Program-made: the position numbers and the translations under genes
The notes under the pieces: generated by a model
Database searches by the model: none
What the model was told of the DNA's origin: nothing
What the model saw: only the letters and a program-made list of their open reading frames with translations
Source: JBBRDU01 sp038230335
GTDB lineage: Bacteria; Verrucomicrobiota; Verrucomicrobiia; Chthoniobacterales; UBA10450
Assembly: GCA_038230335.1 (NCBI GenBank)
Contig: JBBRNL010000001.1
Span: 372,001-436,000 of the forward strand
Direction: 5' to 3'
Length of the DNA stretch: 64,000 bases
In this document: positions 17,308 to 25,634 of the stretch, piece by piece
Numbering within the stretch: position 1 is the stretch's first letter
How the letters are laid out: every line of letters begins with the position of its first letter

Positions 17308-18611
17308 GCGACGGATGGAGATTGCTTACCTGCGAATAAATAAAGGACCAAGCCAGCCAACATGGTGGCGACGCCGAATAACGATTCAGTTAGGTGAGAG
17401 CGCAAGAGATAGATCATCATCCAAATAGTGACGCCAGCGAAGAGGATGGGCGGCAAAGGATAGGCCCACACTCGATAGGGCCTAGGTAGTTCCGGAAGCT
17501 TCGCGCGGAGCACGATCACTCCGACGACGGTGAGGAGCGAACAGAGAAGCAAACTGAATTGTATATAGACCACGACGCGTTCAAAACTGCCGGTGAAGAG
17601 GAGCAAGCTGGAAATGAATAATTGGAGCAGCATGGCCGAAACCGGAACGCCCTGGGCATTTCTCCGGGCCAATGATCGGAGCAGGCGGTAATCTTCGCCC
17701 ATCGACGTCATGACGCGCGGCCCAATCCAAGTCATCGAACTGACCGCGGAGACAAGTCCGAGGCAAATAATGGCCCCGACGACGCGTCCGCCGGAGTCGC
17801 CAAAAATGTGTTTGCCGGCGATGAGGGCCACTTCGACCTGGCCGCTCATTTCCGCGGCCGGGGTAGTGGCGAGAAAAATACAGTTGAGCGTGGTGTAGAT
17901 AACAAGGACAACGAGCGTTCCGCACAACAAGGAGCGCGGGACATTCTTTTCGGGTCGATCAATCTCGCCCGTGATGTAAGAGGCCGCATTCCAACCGGAA
18001 TACGCGTACATGACATAGACGAGCGCGACCGCGAAAGAAGCGCTCAAGATTTCGCCGGAGTCGCCGGGGTGAGGCAGGAAGGAAAGAGGTTGCCGGGGGT
18101 AGACGAGAAATCCAGCGCCGACCAATGCGGCGATGAGCAGGACCTTGAGCAGGGTGGAGAGGTCCTGGAACGCACTGCCAGCTTTCAGTCCGCGCAGGTG
18201 AACAAGGGCATTGGCCCATACGAGCACGAACGAAAAGACAAGGGCCGATCCGTGACCGGTAACACCCTGGGCATATTTTCCGAAGGCCATGGCAGAGAGG
18301 GCGATGGGCGCGGCAAAGCCGACGGTGGCGGAAACGAAACCCGCCATGAACCCAAGAGCCGGGTGATAAATTGCGGAAAGAAAGTGATACTCACCACCTG
18401 ATCGCGGCAGGGCCGCGCTCAACTCGCTGTAGCAGAGCGCTCCGCAGAGCGCGACGATTCCGCCGACCACCCAAAGCATCAGGAGAGCGAAGCCCGAATG
18501 AATGTCGACGACTTGAAAGCCGAGGCTGGTGAAAACTCCGGTGCCGATAATGTTCGCGATGACGATTGCGCAGGCCGTGAGGAAACCGATGCGCGGGGCG
18601 GGCGGCGACAT
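17304..18611 (-). CDS. APC-superfamily amino acid permease
   Basis: 435 residues with about 12 hydrophobic helices; ATG at 18611 (a TTG two codons upstream is also open). The first helix has IIGTGVFTSLG, the APC substrate-binding glycine motif, followed by CYSELSAALPRSGGEY, and YAYSGWNAASYITGEI in helix 6. It should carry amino acids or polyamines across the inner membrane by proton or sodium coupling or exchange; the substrate is not readable. It is translationally coupled to the secreted unknown protein downstream. Confidence 0.88.
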   Translation of the reverse strand: MSPPAPRIGFLTACAIVIANIIGTGVFTSLGFQVVDIHSGFALLMLWVVGGIVALCGALCYSELSAALPRSGGEYHFLSAIYHPALGFMAGFVSATVGFAAPIALSAMAFGKYAQGVTGHGSALVFSFVLVWANALVHLRGLKAGSAFQDLSTLLKVLLIAALVGAGFLVYPRQPLSFLPHPGDSGEILSASFAVALVYVMYAYSGWNAASYITGEIDRPEKNVPRSLLCGTLVVLVIYTTLNCIFLATTPAAEMSGQVEVALIAGKHIFGDSGGRVVGAIICLGLVSAVSSMTWIGPRVMTSMGEDYRLLRSLARRNAQGVPVSAMLLQLFISSLLLFTGSFERVVVYIQFSLLLCSLLTVVGVIVLRAKLPELPRPYRVWAYPLPPILFAGVTIWMMIYLLRSHLTESLFGVATMLAGLVLYLFAGKQSPSVA

Positions 18612-18733
18612 TTTCAAGGCGCGTCGCGGCGCGACGTGGGATACAGAATGGCCATTCGGTTGGGCATAGTAGTGGATAGCATAAAAATTTGTGTAATGAA
18701 TTCGAAGCGAAAGGCGATTTGAATAGCCAAACT

Positions 18734-18749
18734 TCTCAGAACTTTGAGA
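18734..18749 (-). terminator. Hairpin downstream of the methyltransferase gene
   Basis: TCTCA and TGAGA flank a 6-nt loop. On the minus strand it follows the 18778-19377 gene by about 30 bp, and AGTTTGG comes after it. Stem is only 5 bp. The rest of the 18612-18777 gap should hold the permease promoter; I could not pick convincing boxes. Confidence 0.3.
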
Positions 18750-18777
18750 GCAGGCAATTTGGAAGGAGAATGACTGG

Positions 18778-19377
18778 TCAGTAAACGAGAGGGACGAGTC
18801 GCTTGGTCCGCTCCATATATTCGCAATATTGATTTCCCAAGCCTTCCGTGAGCGCGCGCTCTTCTACGCGAATGCGCCAAACAAATGCGGCGGTGATTGG
18901 CAAAACCAGACAAAGAAGCGCGAGCCAGTTGCCGAGCGAGAGCCCGAAGCCGACAAAGGCGAGAATGGCGCCGGTGTAGGAGGGGTGCCGAATCAGGCGA
19001 TAGGGCCCGGAATCGATGAGCTCGTGCTGATGCGCGATTGCGACATCTACGGTGAAGAATCGTCCGAGATAGAAGATGGAGTACCAGCGCAGCGCTACGC
19101 CTGCGAGAAAAAGCGCCAGTCCGGTGAGGGAAAGAAAGGATGAAAGGGGAAGTTTCCCAAGAGGACATGAGAGAGCGTAGTGCGCGAGCAGAATGCTTGA
19201 TCCGATGACAATCCAGAGCAGAGCGAGCGAACGGCGGTCGCGTGAGACAGCCCCGGACCCGGAGCGCCGTGTGATTCCGAGAAATATTTCCGAGATGGCG
19301 TAGGCCGCCCCGAGCAAGGCCGGCCCCGGCATTCGTGAAAAAATCAAAACTGAGAATACGAACAGGAGCATGCGCAA
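18778..19377 (-). CDS. Isoprenylcysteine carboxyl methyltransferase-family membrane protein
   Basis: 199 residues with about five helices. The C-terminal signature SGPYRLIRHPSYTGAIL followed by RIRVEERALTEG and YMERTKRLVP is the SAM-binding core of the ICMT/phospholipid methyltransferase group. Bacterial members methylate unknown small molecules or lipids, since prenylated CaaX proteins are rare here. It is alone on the minus strand between the permease and an L,D-transpeptidase. The fold is clear; the substrate is not. Confidence 0.85.
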   Translation of the reverse strand: MRMLLFVFSVLIFSRMPGPALLGAAYAISEIFLGITRRSGSGAVSRDRRSLALLWIVIGSSILLAHYALSCPLGKLPLSSFLSLTGLALFLAGVALRWYSIFYLGRFFTVDVAIAHQHELIDSGPYRLIRHPSYTGAILAFVGFGLSLGNWLALLCLVLPITAAFVWRIRVEERALTEGLGNQYCEYMERTKRLVPLVY

Positions 19378-19466
19378 GGCAGTGATTGTCGTGGCACGTC
19401 AGGGACCTCAACAAGCAGAAACGAAAAGAGGAATTTGAAGCGGAACAAGCTTTGCCGACCTGATCG

Positions 19467-20018
19467 TCACGGCGTGATTTCTACGACGGTTCCCAAAGGT
19501 ACGATTTGCCAGAGCTCGTCGATCTCCTTGTCCGTGACGGCGATGCAACCGGCCGTCCAGTCAGTGTCTGGATGAAAGTCGGTCGATCCGTGACCGTTCG
19601 GTAATCCGTGGATTTCCACATCGCTTCCGGGATCGACGCCGCGCGCCACGGCGCGGGTGCTGTCCTCGGTTGATGGATACGAAATATGCAAGGCGAGATG
19701 AAAATCGCTTGCGGCGTTACGTCCATCGACCGCGTAGATGCCTTCCGGCGTCTTCCGGTCGCCTTCCTGTTCTTTGGCGCCGATCGGATTCTGGCCAAGA
19801 GCAATGCGATACTGTTTCACCAACGTGCCCGAGCGAAAGGTGGAGAGCATGCGAGCTGATTTTTCCACGACGATCCGGTCGATCGCCCTAAAATGGACCA
19901 GGTCAGCGCGCTGATCGCCCAATAAAAGGACAACCAATCCGCCGAACGCGACGGCCATGAGCGATCGATGCAATGTGAGCGTGCTTGGATTACGCGCGAG
20001 GGCCGGAGATTCTTTCAT
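19467..20018 (-). CDS. L,D-transpeptidase (YkuD domain)
   Basis: 183 residues, ATG at 20018. An N-terminal hydrophobic segment (LMAVAFGGLVVLLLG) anchors or exports it; the rest is a YkuD domain with GDRKTPEGIY, then EIHGLPNG and the catalytic DWTAGCIAVTD in which Cys is the nucleophile and the earlier His its partner. Such enzymes make 3-3 crosslinks in peptidoglycan or attach proteins to it. It is divergent from glgX with a 63-bp gap. A second YkuD domain lies at the end of the ankyrin protein at 44512. Confidence 0.9.
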   Translation of the reverse strand: MKESPALARNPSTLTLHRSLMAVAFGGLVVLLLGDQRADLVHFRAIDRIVVEKSARMLSTFRSGTLVKQYRIALGQNPIGAKEQEGDRKTPEGIYAVDGRNAASDFHLALHISYPSTEDSTRAVARGVDPGSDVEIHGLPNGHGSTDFHPDTDWTAGCIAVTDKEIDELWQIVPLGTVVEITP

Positions 20019-20081
20019 GAATCGGGATTTTCATCCGTTGCGGAGTCAATCTGCCTAGTGGATAAGAACGGTTCCTTTTCT

Positions 20082-22337
20082 ATGTATCCGATCAAAACCT
20101 GGATGGGTCATCCATATCCCTTGGGCGCCACTTGGATGGGAAATGGCGTCAATTTCGCCCTGTTTTCCGAACATGCGACCTCGGTCGATCTCTGTCTTTT
20201 CGACCGGGTGGACGCGCGCCAGGAAAATATCCGGATTCCCATGACGGAGCAGACCGACCACGTCTGGCATGTGTTTTTGCCGGATGCGCACGCGGGCCAA
20301 CTTTACGGTTATCGCGTTTTCGGTCCGTACGATCCGGAACAGGGTTTGCGCTTTAACAGTTCGAAATTACTGATCGATCCGTACGCCAAAGCCATAGCGG
20401 GCCATGTGAACTGGGCCGACGAGATGTCTGGCTATGTGGTGGGCGATGAGCTGGACGATTTGACGCGCGACTTCCGCGATGATGCCTGGGGCATGCCGAA
20501 GGCCATCGTGATTGAGGACCAGTTTGATTGGAAGGGAGACAAGAGTCCCGGCCTCCCGCTGCACCAATCGGTGATCTACGAAGTGCATGTGAAAGGATTT
20601 ACCAAGCTTTGCCCGGACGTGCCTCCGGAGTTGCGCGGCACTTACGCGGGTTTGGGGAGCGCGGCCGCGATCGAGTATCTGAAGGGCCTGGGGGTGACAA
20701 CGGTCGAGCTGTTACCGGTGCACGCGCATATTGACGACAAGGTTCTGTTCGACCGTGGCCTAACGAATTATTGGGGGTATAGCACGATTGGTTTTTTCGC
20801 CCCGCATTCCGAGTATGCCGGAAGCGGTGACATGGGCGAGCAGGTGACCGAGTTCAAGACAATGGTGCGGAATCTTCACGCCGCTGGAATCGAAGTCATC
20901 CTCGACGTCGTTTACAATCACACGGCCGAAGGCAACCACCTCGGTCCGACGCTCAGTTTTCGGGGCATCGATAATCGGGCCTATTACCGGCTGGTGGCGG
21001 AGACGCCGCGCTTTTACATGGACTACACCGGCACGGGCAACACGATGGATCTACTGCATCCACGGACTCTGCAGCTCGTCATGGATAGTCTGCGTTACTG
21101 GGTCACGGAGATGCATGTCGATGGGTTTCGTTTCGATCTCGCTTCCACCCTGGCGCGCGATCACAACGGAGTGAGCAAGGCGCACCCCTTCTTCGCCGCG
21201 ATTCACCAGGATCCGATCCTGTCGCGGACCAAGCTGATCGCCGAGCCATGGGATGTGGGCGATGGCGGTTATCAAGTCGGCAATTTTCCGGTGCCCTGGA
21301 CGGAATGGAACGGCAAGTATCGCGATGCGGTGCGCAGTTTTTGGAAAGGCGATGAATGCCGAATCGGAGAGATGGCCTATCGGCTCACCGGCAGCCCCGA
21401 TTTGTACCAACTGGGCGGCCGACGTCCCTACGCCAGTGTCAATTTCATCACCTCGCACGACGGATTTACGTTGAACGACCTGGTGAGCTACAACGACAAG
21501 CATAACGAGGCGAACGGCGAGAATAATAACGACGGGGACAATAACAACTATTCGTGGAACGGCGGAGCGGAAGGTCCGACGGACGATGCCGAGATTAACG
21601 CCCTGCGCCGTAAACAGCGGCGCAATTTACTGACCACGCTTTTTCTTTCGCAAGGCGTGCCGATGTTGTGCGGCGGTGATGAATTTGGGCGCAGCCAGAA
21701 TGGAAATAACAATGCGTATTGCCAGGACAATGAGCTGAGCTGGTTCAGCTGGGAGCGCACGGAGGAGCAGGAGGAACTGCTAGAGTTCACCAAACGTCTG
21801 ATTCAATTGCGCACAGATCACGCCGTCTTTCGGCGGCCCAAATTTTTCCAGGGTCGCCGAATTCGAGGATCGGAGATCAAGGACGTCATGTGGTTCAACC
21901 CGGGCGGCAACGAGATGAGCGAGGAAGAATGGACCTCGCCTTTCGTGCGTTGCGTCGGAATGCTCTTGAGTGGCGACACGATCGATGTGCTGAGCTTCGA
22001 AGGCCAGCCCGTGCGCGACGAGACGTTCCTGCTCCTGATTAATGCGCATTATGAACCGATCGCGTTCGTTCTGCCCGGCTTGGAAAAGCTGGAATGGGAG
22101 TTGATTGTAGACACAGCCGATGAAGGCGGATTTCTGAAGAAGACAACGACGCTTGCTTCAGGCGACGACTTCGAGGTGGCGGATCGATCGACCTGCCTGC
22201 TTCGCCTGGCTGGTGGTGCTCAGGCCCTGGCCCGCCAGGAATCCTGGAAGAAGCGCCATTTTGGATTACCGGCCGCATTCACCGCGGAGGAGGAACGCTC
22301 GGCGCGGAAGAAGGCCTCGGACAAGAAATCGAAATGA
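20082..22337 (+). CDS. glgX: Glycogen debranching enzyme GlgX (GH13)
   Basis: 751 residues from the ATG at 20082; upstream in-frame codons overlap the divergent gene's leader and look unlike the family. The start MYPIKTWMGHPYPLGA opens a CBM48 module, followed by the GH13 barrel: nucleophile in GFRFDLAS (about 352), acid/base in LIAEPWDVG (about 387), stabilising Asp in SHDGFTLND (about 459). It hydrolyses alpha-1,6 branches of phosphorylase-trimmed glycogen. Length and motifs are full. No other glg gene is in the window. Confidence 0.95.
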   Translation: MYPIKTWMGHPYPLGATWMGNGVNFALFSEHATSVDLCLFDRVDARQENIRIPMTEQTDHVWHVFLPDAHAGQLYGYRVFGPYDPEQGLRFNSSKLLIDPYAKAIAGHVNWADEMSGYVVGDELDDLTRDFRDDAWGMPKAIVIEDQFDWKGDKSPGLPLHQSVIYEVHVKGFTKLCPDVPPELRGTYAGLGSAAAIEYLKGLGVTTVELLPVHAHIDDKVLFDRGLTNYWGYSTIGFFAPHSEYAGSGDMGEQVTEFKTMVRNLHAAGIEVILDVVYNHTAEGNHLGPTLSFRGIDNRAYYRLVAETPRFYMDYTGTGNTMDLLHPRTLQLVMDSLRYWVTEMHVDGFRFDLASTLARDHNGVSKAHPFFAAIHQDPILSRTKLIAEPWDVGDGGYQVGNFPVPWTEWNGKYRDAVRSFWKGDECRIGEMAYRLTGSPDLYQLGGRRPYASVNFITSHDGFTLNDLVSYNDKHNEANGENNNDGDNNNYSWNGGAEGPTDDAEINALRRKQRRNLLTTLFLSQGVPMLCGGDEFGRSQNGNNNAYCQDNELSWFSWERTEEQEELLEFTKRLIQLRTDHAVFRRPKFFQGRRIRGSEIKDVMWFNPGGNEMSEEEWTSPFVRCVGMLLSGDTIDVLSFEGQPVRDETFLLLINAHYEPIAFVLPGLEKLEWELIVDTADEGGFLKKTTTLASGDDFEVADRSTCLLRLAGGAQALARQESWKKRHFGLPAAFTAEEERSARKKASDKKSK

Positions 22338-22431
22338 ATTAAGTCCGCGCAATCTTGTCGCGGCCGATGCATAATCATGGGAATATCGGGCGCGTATTCT
22401 AGCCGCGCCTAAGTTGTCACTTTCTTTCATT

Positions 22432-22896
22432 ATGACACCGAGCTCACTCATCATCGTTACTGATCGCGGAAGTCTAAAAGCCTACAAGGTGAACGACACT
22501 CCGACACGGGGTCCGAGCCTCCAGCTCGTGCAGGCCTTTGATATCACGGAGGCACACGGGCGGATGAGCGAGAAGCTCACAGACATGGCGGGAAGCTTTC
22601 CCGTAGGCAACGGCGGGAGTAACCGGCATATGAGCAGCATCGCTGAGCGGACGCAGCTCGAAACCGAAACGGACCGGCGAATCTGCAAGCAACTCGTGGA
22701 CGAAATTGTGAAGGTTGTGAAGGGCGATGGGGGGCCGGGCTGGTCGTTCGCGGCTCCGTCCGCCATCCATGGAATGATCGTTGATCTGCTTCCCGCAGAT
22801 ATCCGAGATTGCATCGTTGAGCATGTGAAAGCCGACCTCGTAAAAATTGAGCCCGCCAAATTGGCCGCTCATTTTCGCTCGCTCCAGCCGATTTAG
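22432..22896 (+). CDS. Host-attachment-family protein (eRF1-like fold)
   Basis: 154 residues from the ATG at 22432. The start LIIVTDRGSLKAYKV and the later GWSFAAPSAIHGMIVDLLP followed by VKADLVKIEP fit the family named host attachment protein (PF10116) after an Agrobacterium plant-binding gene; it has a peptide-release-factor-like fold and appears in many non-pathogens. Cytoplasmic, no signal peptide. The ribosome hibernation factor follows 63 bp later, so a stress or ribosome role fits better than attachment, but that is inference. Confidence 0.7.
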   Translation: MTPSSLIIVTDRGSLKAYKVNDTPTRGPSLQLVQAFDITEAHGRMSEKLTDMAGSFPVGNGGSNRHMSSIAERTQLETETDRRICKQLVDEIVKVVKGDGGPGWSFAAPSAIHGMIVDLLPADIRDCIVEHVKADLVKIEPAKLAAHFRSLQPI

Positions 22897-22901
22897 GACG
22901 T

Positions 22902-22920
22902 GCCCCCGGGGCTGTTTTGT
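22902..22920 (+). terminator. Terminator-like GC hairpin with T-rich tail
   Basis: GCCCCCGGGGC followed by TGTTTTGT directly after the 22432 gene. The stem is 4 bp with a 3-nt loop, so weak, but the position fits. Confidence 0.4.
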
Positions 22921-22959
22921 TTCGCGTAATGCTTCGGCAGGTCTTAGGCTGTCATTGAT

Positions 22960-23289
22960 ATGCAACCCGTTAAGATTACCTACCGCGGACTGGAAAAGAC
23001 TGAACAAATCGACGACCTCGTGGTGGATTACGCCGCCCGGCTCGAGAAATTTTGCGACCATATCAATCGCTGTGACGTGGCCATCGAGCAGCCCAACCAC
23101 GCGCATCACAAAGGCAATCCATATCGGGTGCGGATCGATGTCACTGTGGCGAAGGGCCACGAGTTAGTGGCGGAAGAGACGCAGACGGACAACGGTGCGC
23201 ACGAAGCTTTGAACAAGGTGGTTCACGACGCTTTTAAAACGATGGAGCGCCAATTGCGCCACCTTGTGGAAAAGCAGCGCCGGGAATAG
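22960..23289 (+). CDS. Ribosome hibernation promoting factor / RaiA family
   Basis: 109 residues, the short form. The N-terminal ITYRGLEKTEQIDDLVVDY with a basic, His-containing middle and the closing VVHDAFKTMERQLRH match HPF/RaiA proteins, which bind the 30S decoding centre to silence ribosomes in stationary phase. It lacks the C-terminal dimerisation domain of long HPF. Separate promoter likely, since a hairpin precedes it; a symmetric hairpin separates it from the convergent ftsH. Confidence 0.9.
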   Translation: MQPVKITYRGLEKTEQIDDLVVDYAARLEKFCDHINRCDVAIEQPNHAHHKGNPYRVRIDVTVAKGHELVAEETQTDNGAHEALNKVVHDAFKTMERQLRHLVEKQRRE

Positions 23290-23320
23290 GGCGCGATCGG
23301 ATGGATGATGCGCCGAGCCT

Positions 23321-23337
23321 ACGGCGTTGCGCGCCGT
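23321..23337. terminator. Bidirectional terminator-like hairpin between hpf and ftsH
   Basis: ACGGCG-TTGCG-CGCCGT, a perfect 6-bp stem, lies in the 49-bp gap between two convergent genes and ends just before the ftsH stop codon. Confidence 0.5.
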
Positions 23338-23338
23338 C

Positions 23339-25354
23339 TTAGGCTGGTGCCCCGTCGAGGGCTCCAGGAAGAGAAGGCCCCACGTCGGGCGCGATCACTT
23401 GTTTGGGCGGTTTTTCCGGCGGCATGCTGGGTCCACTGGCCGGCGGGATGCTCGGTGGTGGATTTAACAACCGGCCATGATCCACGATTTCGCGGATTTG
23501 TGTCCCATCCAAAGTTTCGTACTCGAGCAACGCCTTTGCGATCACATCGAGTGTGTGACGATGCGCCACGAGCGTGTCCTTCGCCATCTGGTAGGCTTCG
23601 TCGATCAAGCGGCGCACTTCGCGGTCGATCTCTTCCGCGGTCGCTTCGCTATAATCGCGCGCCTTTGAAATATCGCGACCAAGGAACACGTAGTCTTCGT
23701 GTTCGCCGTATTCGACCATGCCCATTTTCTCGCTCATGCCCCATTCGCAAACCATTTTGCGAGCAATGTGGGTGGCTGTTTTAATGTCGCCGCGGGCGCC
23801 ATTGGTAACGTCACCGAATACAATTTCCTCGGCCACGCGTCCGCCCATGCCGACAGCCAGTCCGGCGGTGAGTTCGTTTTTGCGATTGGTGTACTTATCC
23901 TCCTGCGGCAACCACATGGTCGAGCCGAGCGATGGACCGCGCGGAATGATTGTCACCTTGTGCAACGGTTCGGTGTGCGGCAGAAGCTCGAGCAACAAGG
24001 CGTGACCGGCTTCGTGGTAGGCTGTGTTGGTCTTTTCCTTTTCGCTCAGGGCGAGACTCCGCCGCTCTTTTCCCCAGCGCACTTTATCGCGGGACTCTTC
24101 CAATTCGGCCAGGGTGATTCCCTTTAAACCACGGCGTGCGGCCAGGAGAGCGGCCTCGTTGATGACATTGGCCAGTTCCGCTCCGGAATATCCCGGGGTG
24201 CCGCGGGCTACGACCGCGAGATCCACGCCTTCCGCCAGTTTCACTTTCTTTGAATGCACGCGCAGAATTTCCTCGCGCCCTTTGACGTCCGGCAAATTCA
24301 CGGTGATCTGCCGATCAAAACGGCCCGGCCGCAATAATGCGGGATCGAGCACATCAGGCCGATTGGTGGCGGCGATGATGATGACACCTTCCTGTGTGTC
24401 GAATCCATCCATCTCCACGAGCAACGCATTTAACGTTTGTTCGCGCTCGTCGTGTCCACCGCCCACGCCGTGGCCGCGATGCCGGCCGACTGCGTCGATT
24501 TCGTCGATGAAAATAATGCAGGGCGCCGATTTTTTGCCCTGCTCAAACATGTCGCGCACGCGGCTGGCCCCGACGCCGACGAACATCTCGACAAAGTCCG
24601 AGCCGCTGATGGAAAAGAAGGGCACATCGGCTTCGCCGGCAATGGCGCGTGCGATCAGAGTCTTGCCCGTTCCGGGAGGCCCGACGAGGAGTACGCCCTT
24701 GGGAATGCGTCCGCCCAGTTTCTGGAATTTTTTCGGGTCGCGCAAAAACTCGACGAGTTCCTGCACTTCATCCTTGGCCTCTTCCACGCCGGCGACATCG
24801 CGGAATGTGATCTTGTTTTTATCCCGCGCGAGCATGCGCGCCTTGGACTTTCCGAAGTTGAGTGCGCCCTTGCCGGCCACGCGGATTTGCTGGCGGAAAA
24901 GAAGGTAAAGAATGAAGAGGAAAACGGCGATGGGCAGGAAACCAAGGATGGTTTGGCCGAGCAGATTGGAGTCGGTTTTGATGGCCGGTTGAATGCCGGC
25001 TGCATTCAGTTTTTCCTGCAAGTTGCTCGTGAAATTGAGGAAGATAGTGGTCTTGAATTTGACGGGTTGCCCCGGTTGCTTGTTATAAACGCCAACCAGG
25101 CTTTGCGTGGGCTGTCCCTCCTGCACGACGAGAGTGAGTGGGAAGGTCTTGTCGATCTGCTTGTTTTCGAGCAGTTCGTAAAAGCGAGGTAACGGAACGT
25201 CCTCGACGTTGGCATAAGCGCCGCCACGAAAGACGACGGCCAGGCCGATCAAGGCGAAGGCAATCGCGATCAGGATGACACCGCGCCAGTTGAAATTGGG
25301 TTCGGTTCCGCGCGGTTTGTTTTCGCGCGGTGAATTGCGGTCAGATTGGGCCAT
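23339..25354 (-). CDS. ftsH: ATP-dependent zinc metalloprotease FtsH
   Basis: 671 residues, full length. Two N-terminal helices (about 24-44 and 130-150) flank a periplasmic domain; then the AAA+ module with Walker A GPPGTGKT (about 223-230), Walker B IIFIDEIDAVG and second region of homology ATNRPDVLDPALLRPGRFDR, then the protease with HEAGH (about 444-448). A Pro-rich tail ends the protein. FtsH degrades misassembled membrane proteins and some regulators such as LpxC in other bacteria. It is transcribed away from the large ABC gene through a 280-bp gap. Confidence 0.97.
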   Translation of the reverse strand: MAQSDRNSPRENKPRGTEPNFNWRGVILIAIAFALIGLAVVFRGGAYANVEDVPLPRFYELLENKQIDKTFPLTLVVQEGQPTQSLVGVYNKQPGQPVKFKTTIFLNFTSNLQEKLNAAGIQPAIKTDSNLLGQTILGFLPIAVFLFILYLLFRQQIRVAGKGALNFGKSKARMLARDKNKITFRDVAGVEEAKDEVQELVEFLRDPKKFQKLGGRIPKGVLLVGPPGTGKTLIARAIAGEADVPFFSISGSDFVEMFVGVGASRVRDMFEQGKKSAPCIIFIDEIDAVGRHRGHGVGGGHDEREQTLNALLVEMDGFDTQEGVIIIAATNRPDVLDPALLRPGRFDRQITVNLPDVKGREEILRVHSKKVKLAEGVDLAVVARGTPGYSGAELANVINEAALLAARRGLKGITLAELEESRDKVRWGKERRSLALSEKEKTNTAYHEAGHALLLELLPHTEPLHKVTIIPRGPSLGSTMWLPQEDKYTNRKNELTAGLAVGMGGRVAEEIVFGDVTNGARGDIKTATHIARKMVCEWGMSEKMGMVEYGEHEDYVFLGRDISKARDYSEATAEEIDREVRRLIDEAYQMAKDTLVAHRHTLDVIAKALLEYETLDGTQIREIVDHGRLLNPPPSIPPASGPSMPPEKPPKQVIAPDVGPSLPGALDGAPA

Positions 25355-25530
25355 GAATAGAAACGCTTAAGCGAGCAAAAAACAGGCTAACATGAAGATC
25401 TCCCAATGCAATGAGCAGGAGCCGTTCCGGTAGCCCGGATGTGCTGGGTGGTGGGGAAGGAAAGTGGAGTGAATTCTCGGATACGCAAGATCGACAGCAC
25501 GAGAGCCCAAAACGTTGAAAGATCGTGGGG

Positions 25531-25547
25531 GCGATGGCCGCCATCGC
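25531..25547. repeat. Hairpin in the ftsH-ABC divergent gap
   Basis: GCGATGG-CCG-CCATCGC, a perfect 7-bp stem, inside the 280-bp region 25355-25634 that must carry both promoters. It looks like another short palindromic repeat of the type seen elsewhere between genes. I found no convincing promoter boxes in the rest. Confidence 0.4.
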
Positions 25548-25634
25548 TTTATGGCAATCAACGCCGTTAACGCTCTCTTCCCATCGCATTGCATGCCTCG
25601 CCGATTTCGGTAACATCTTCCTCTAAACACCCAG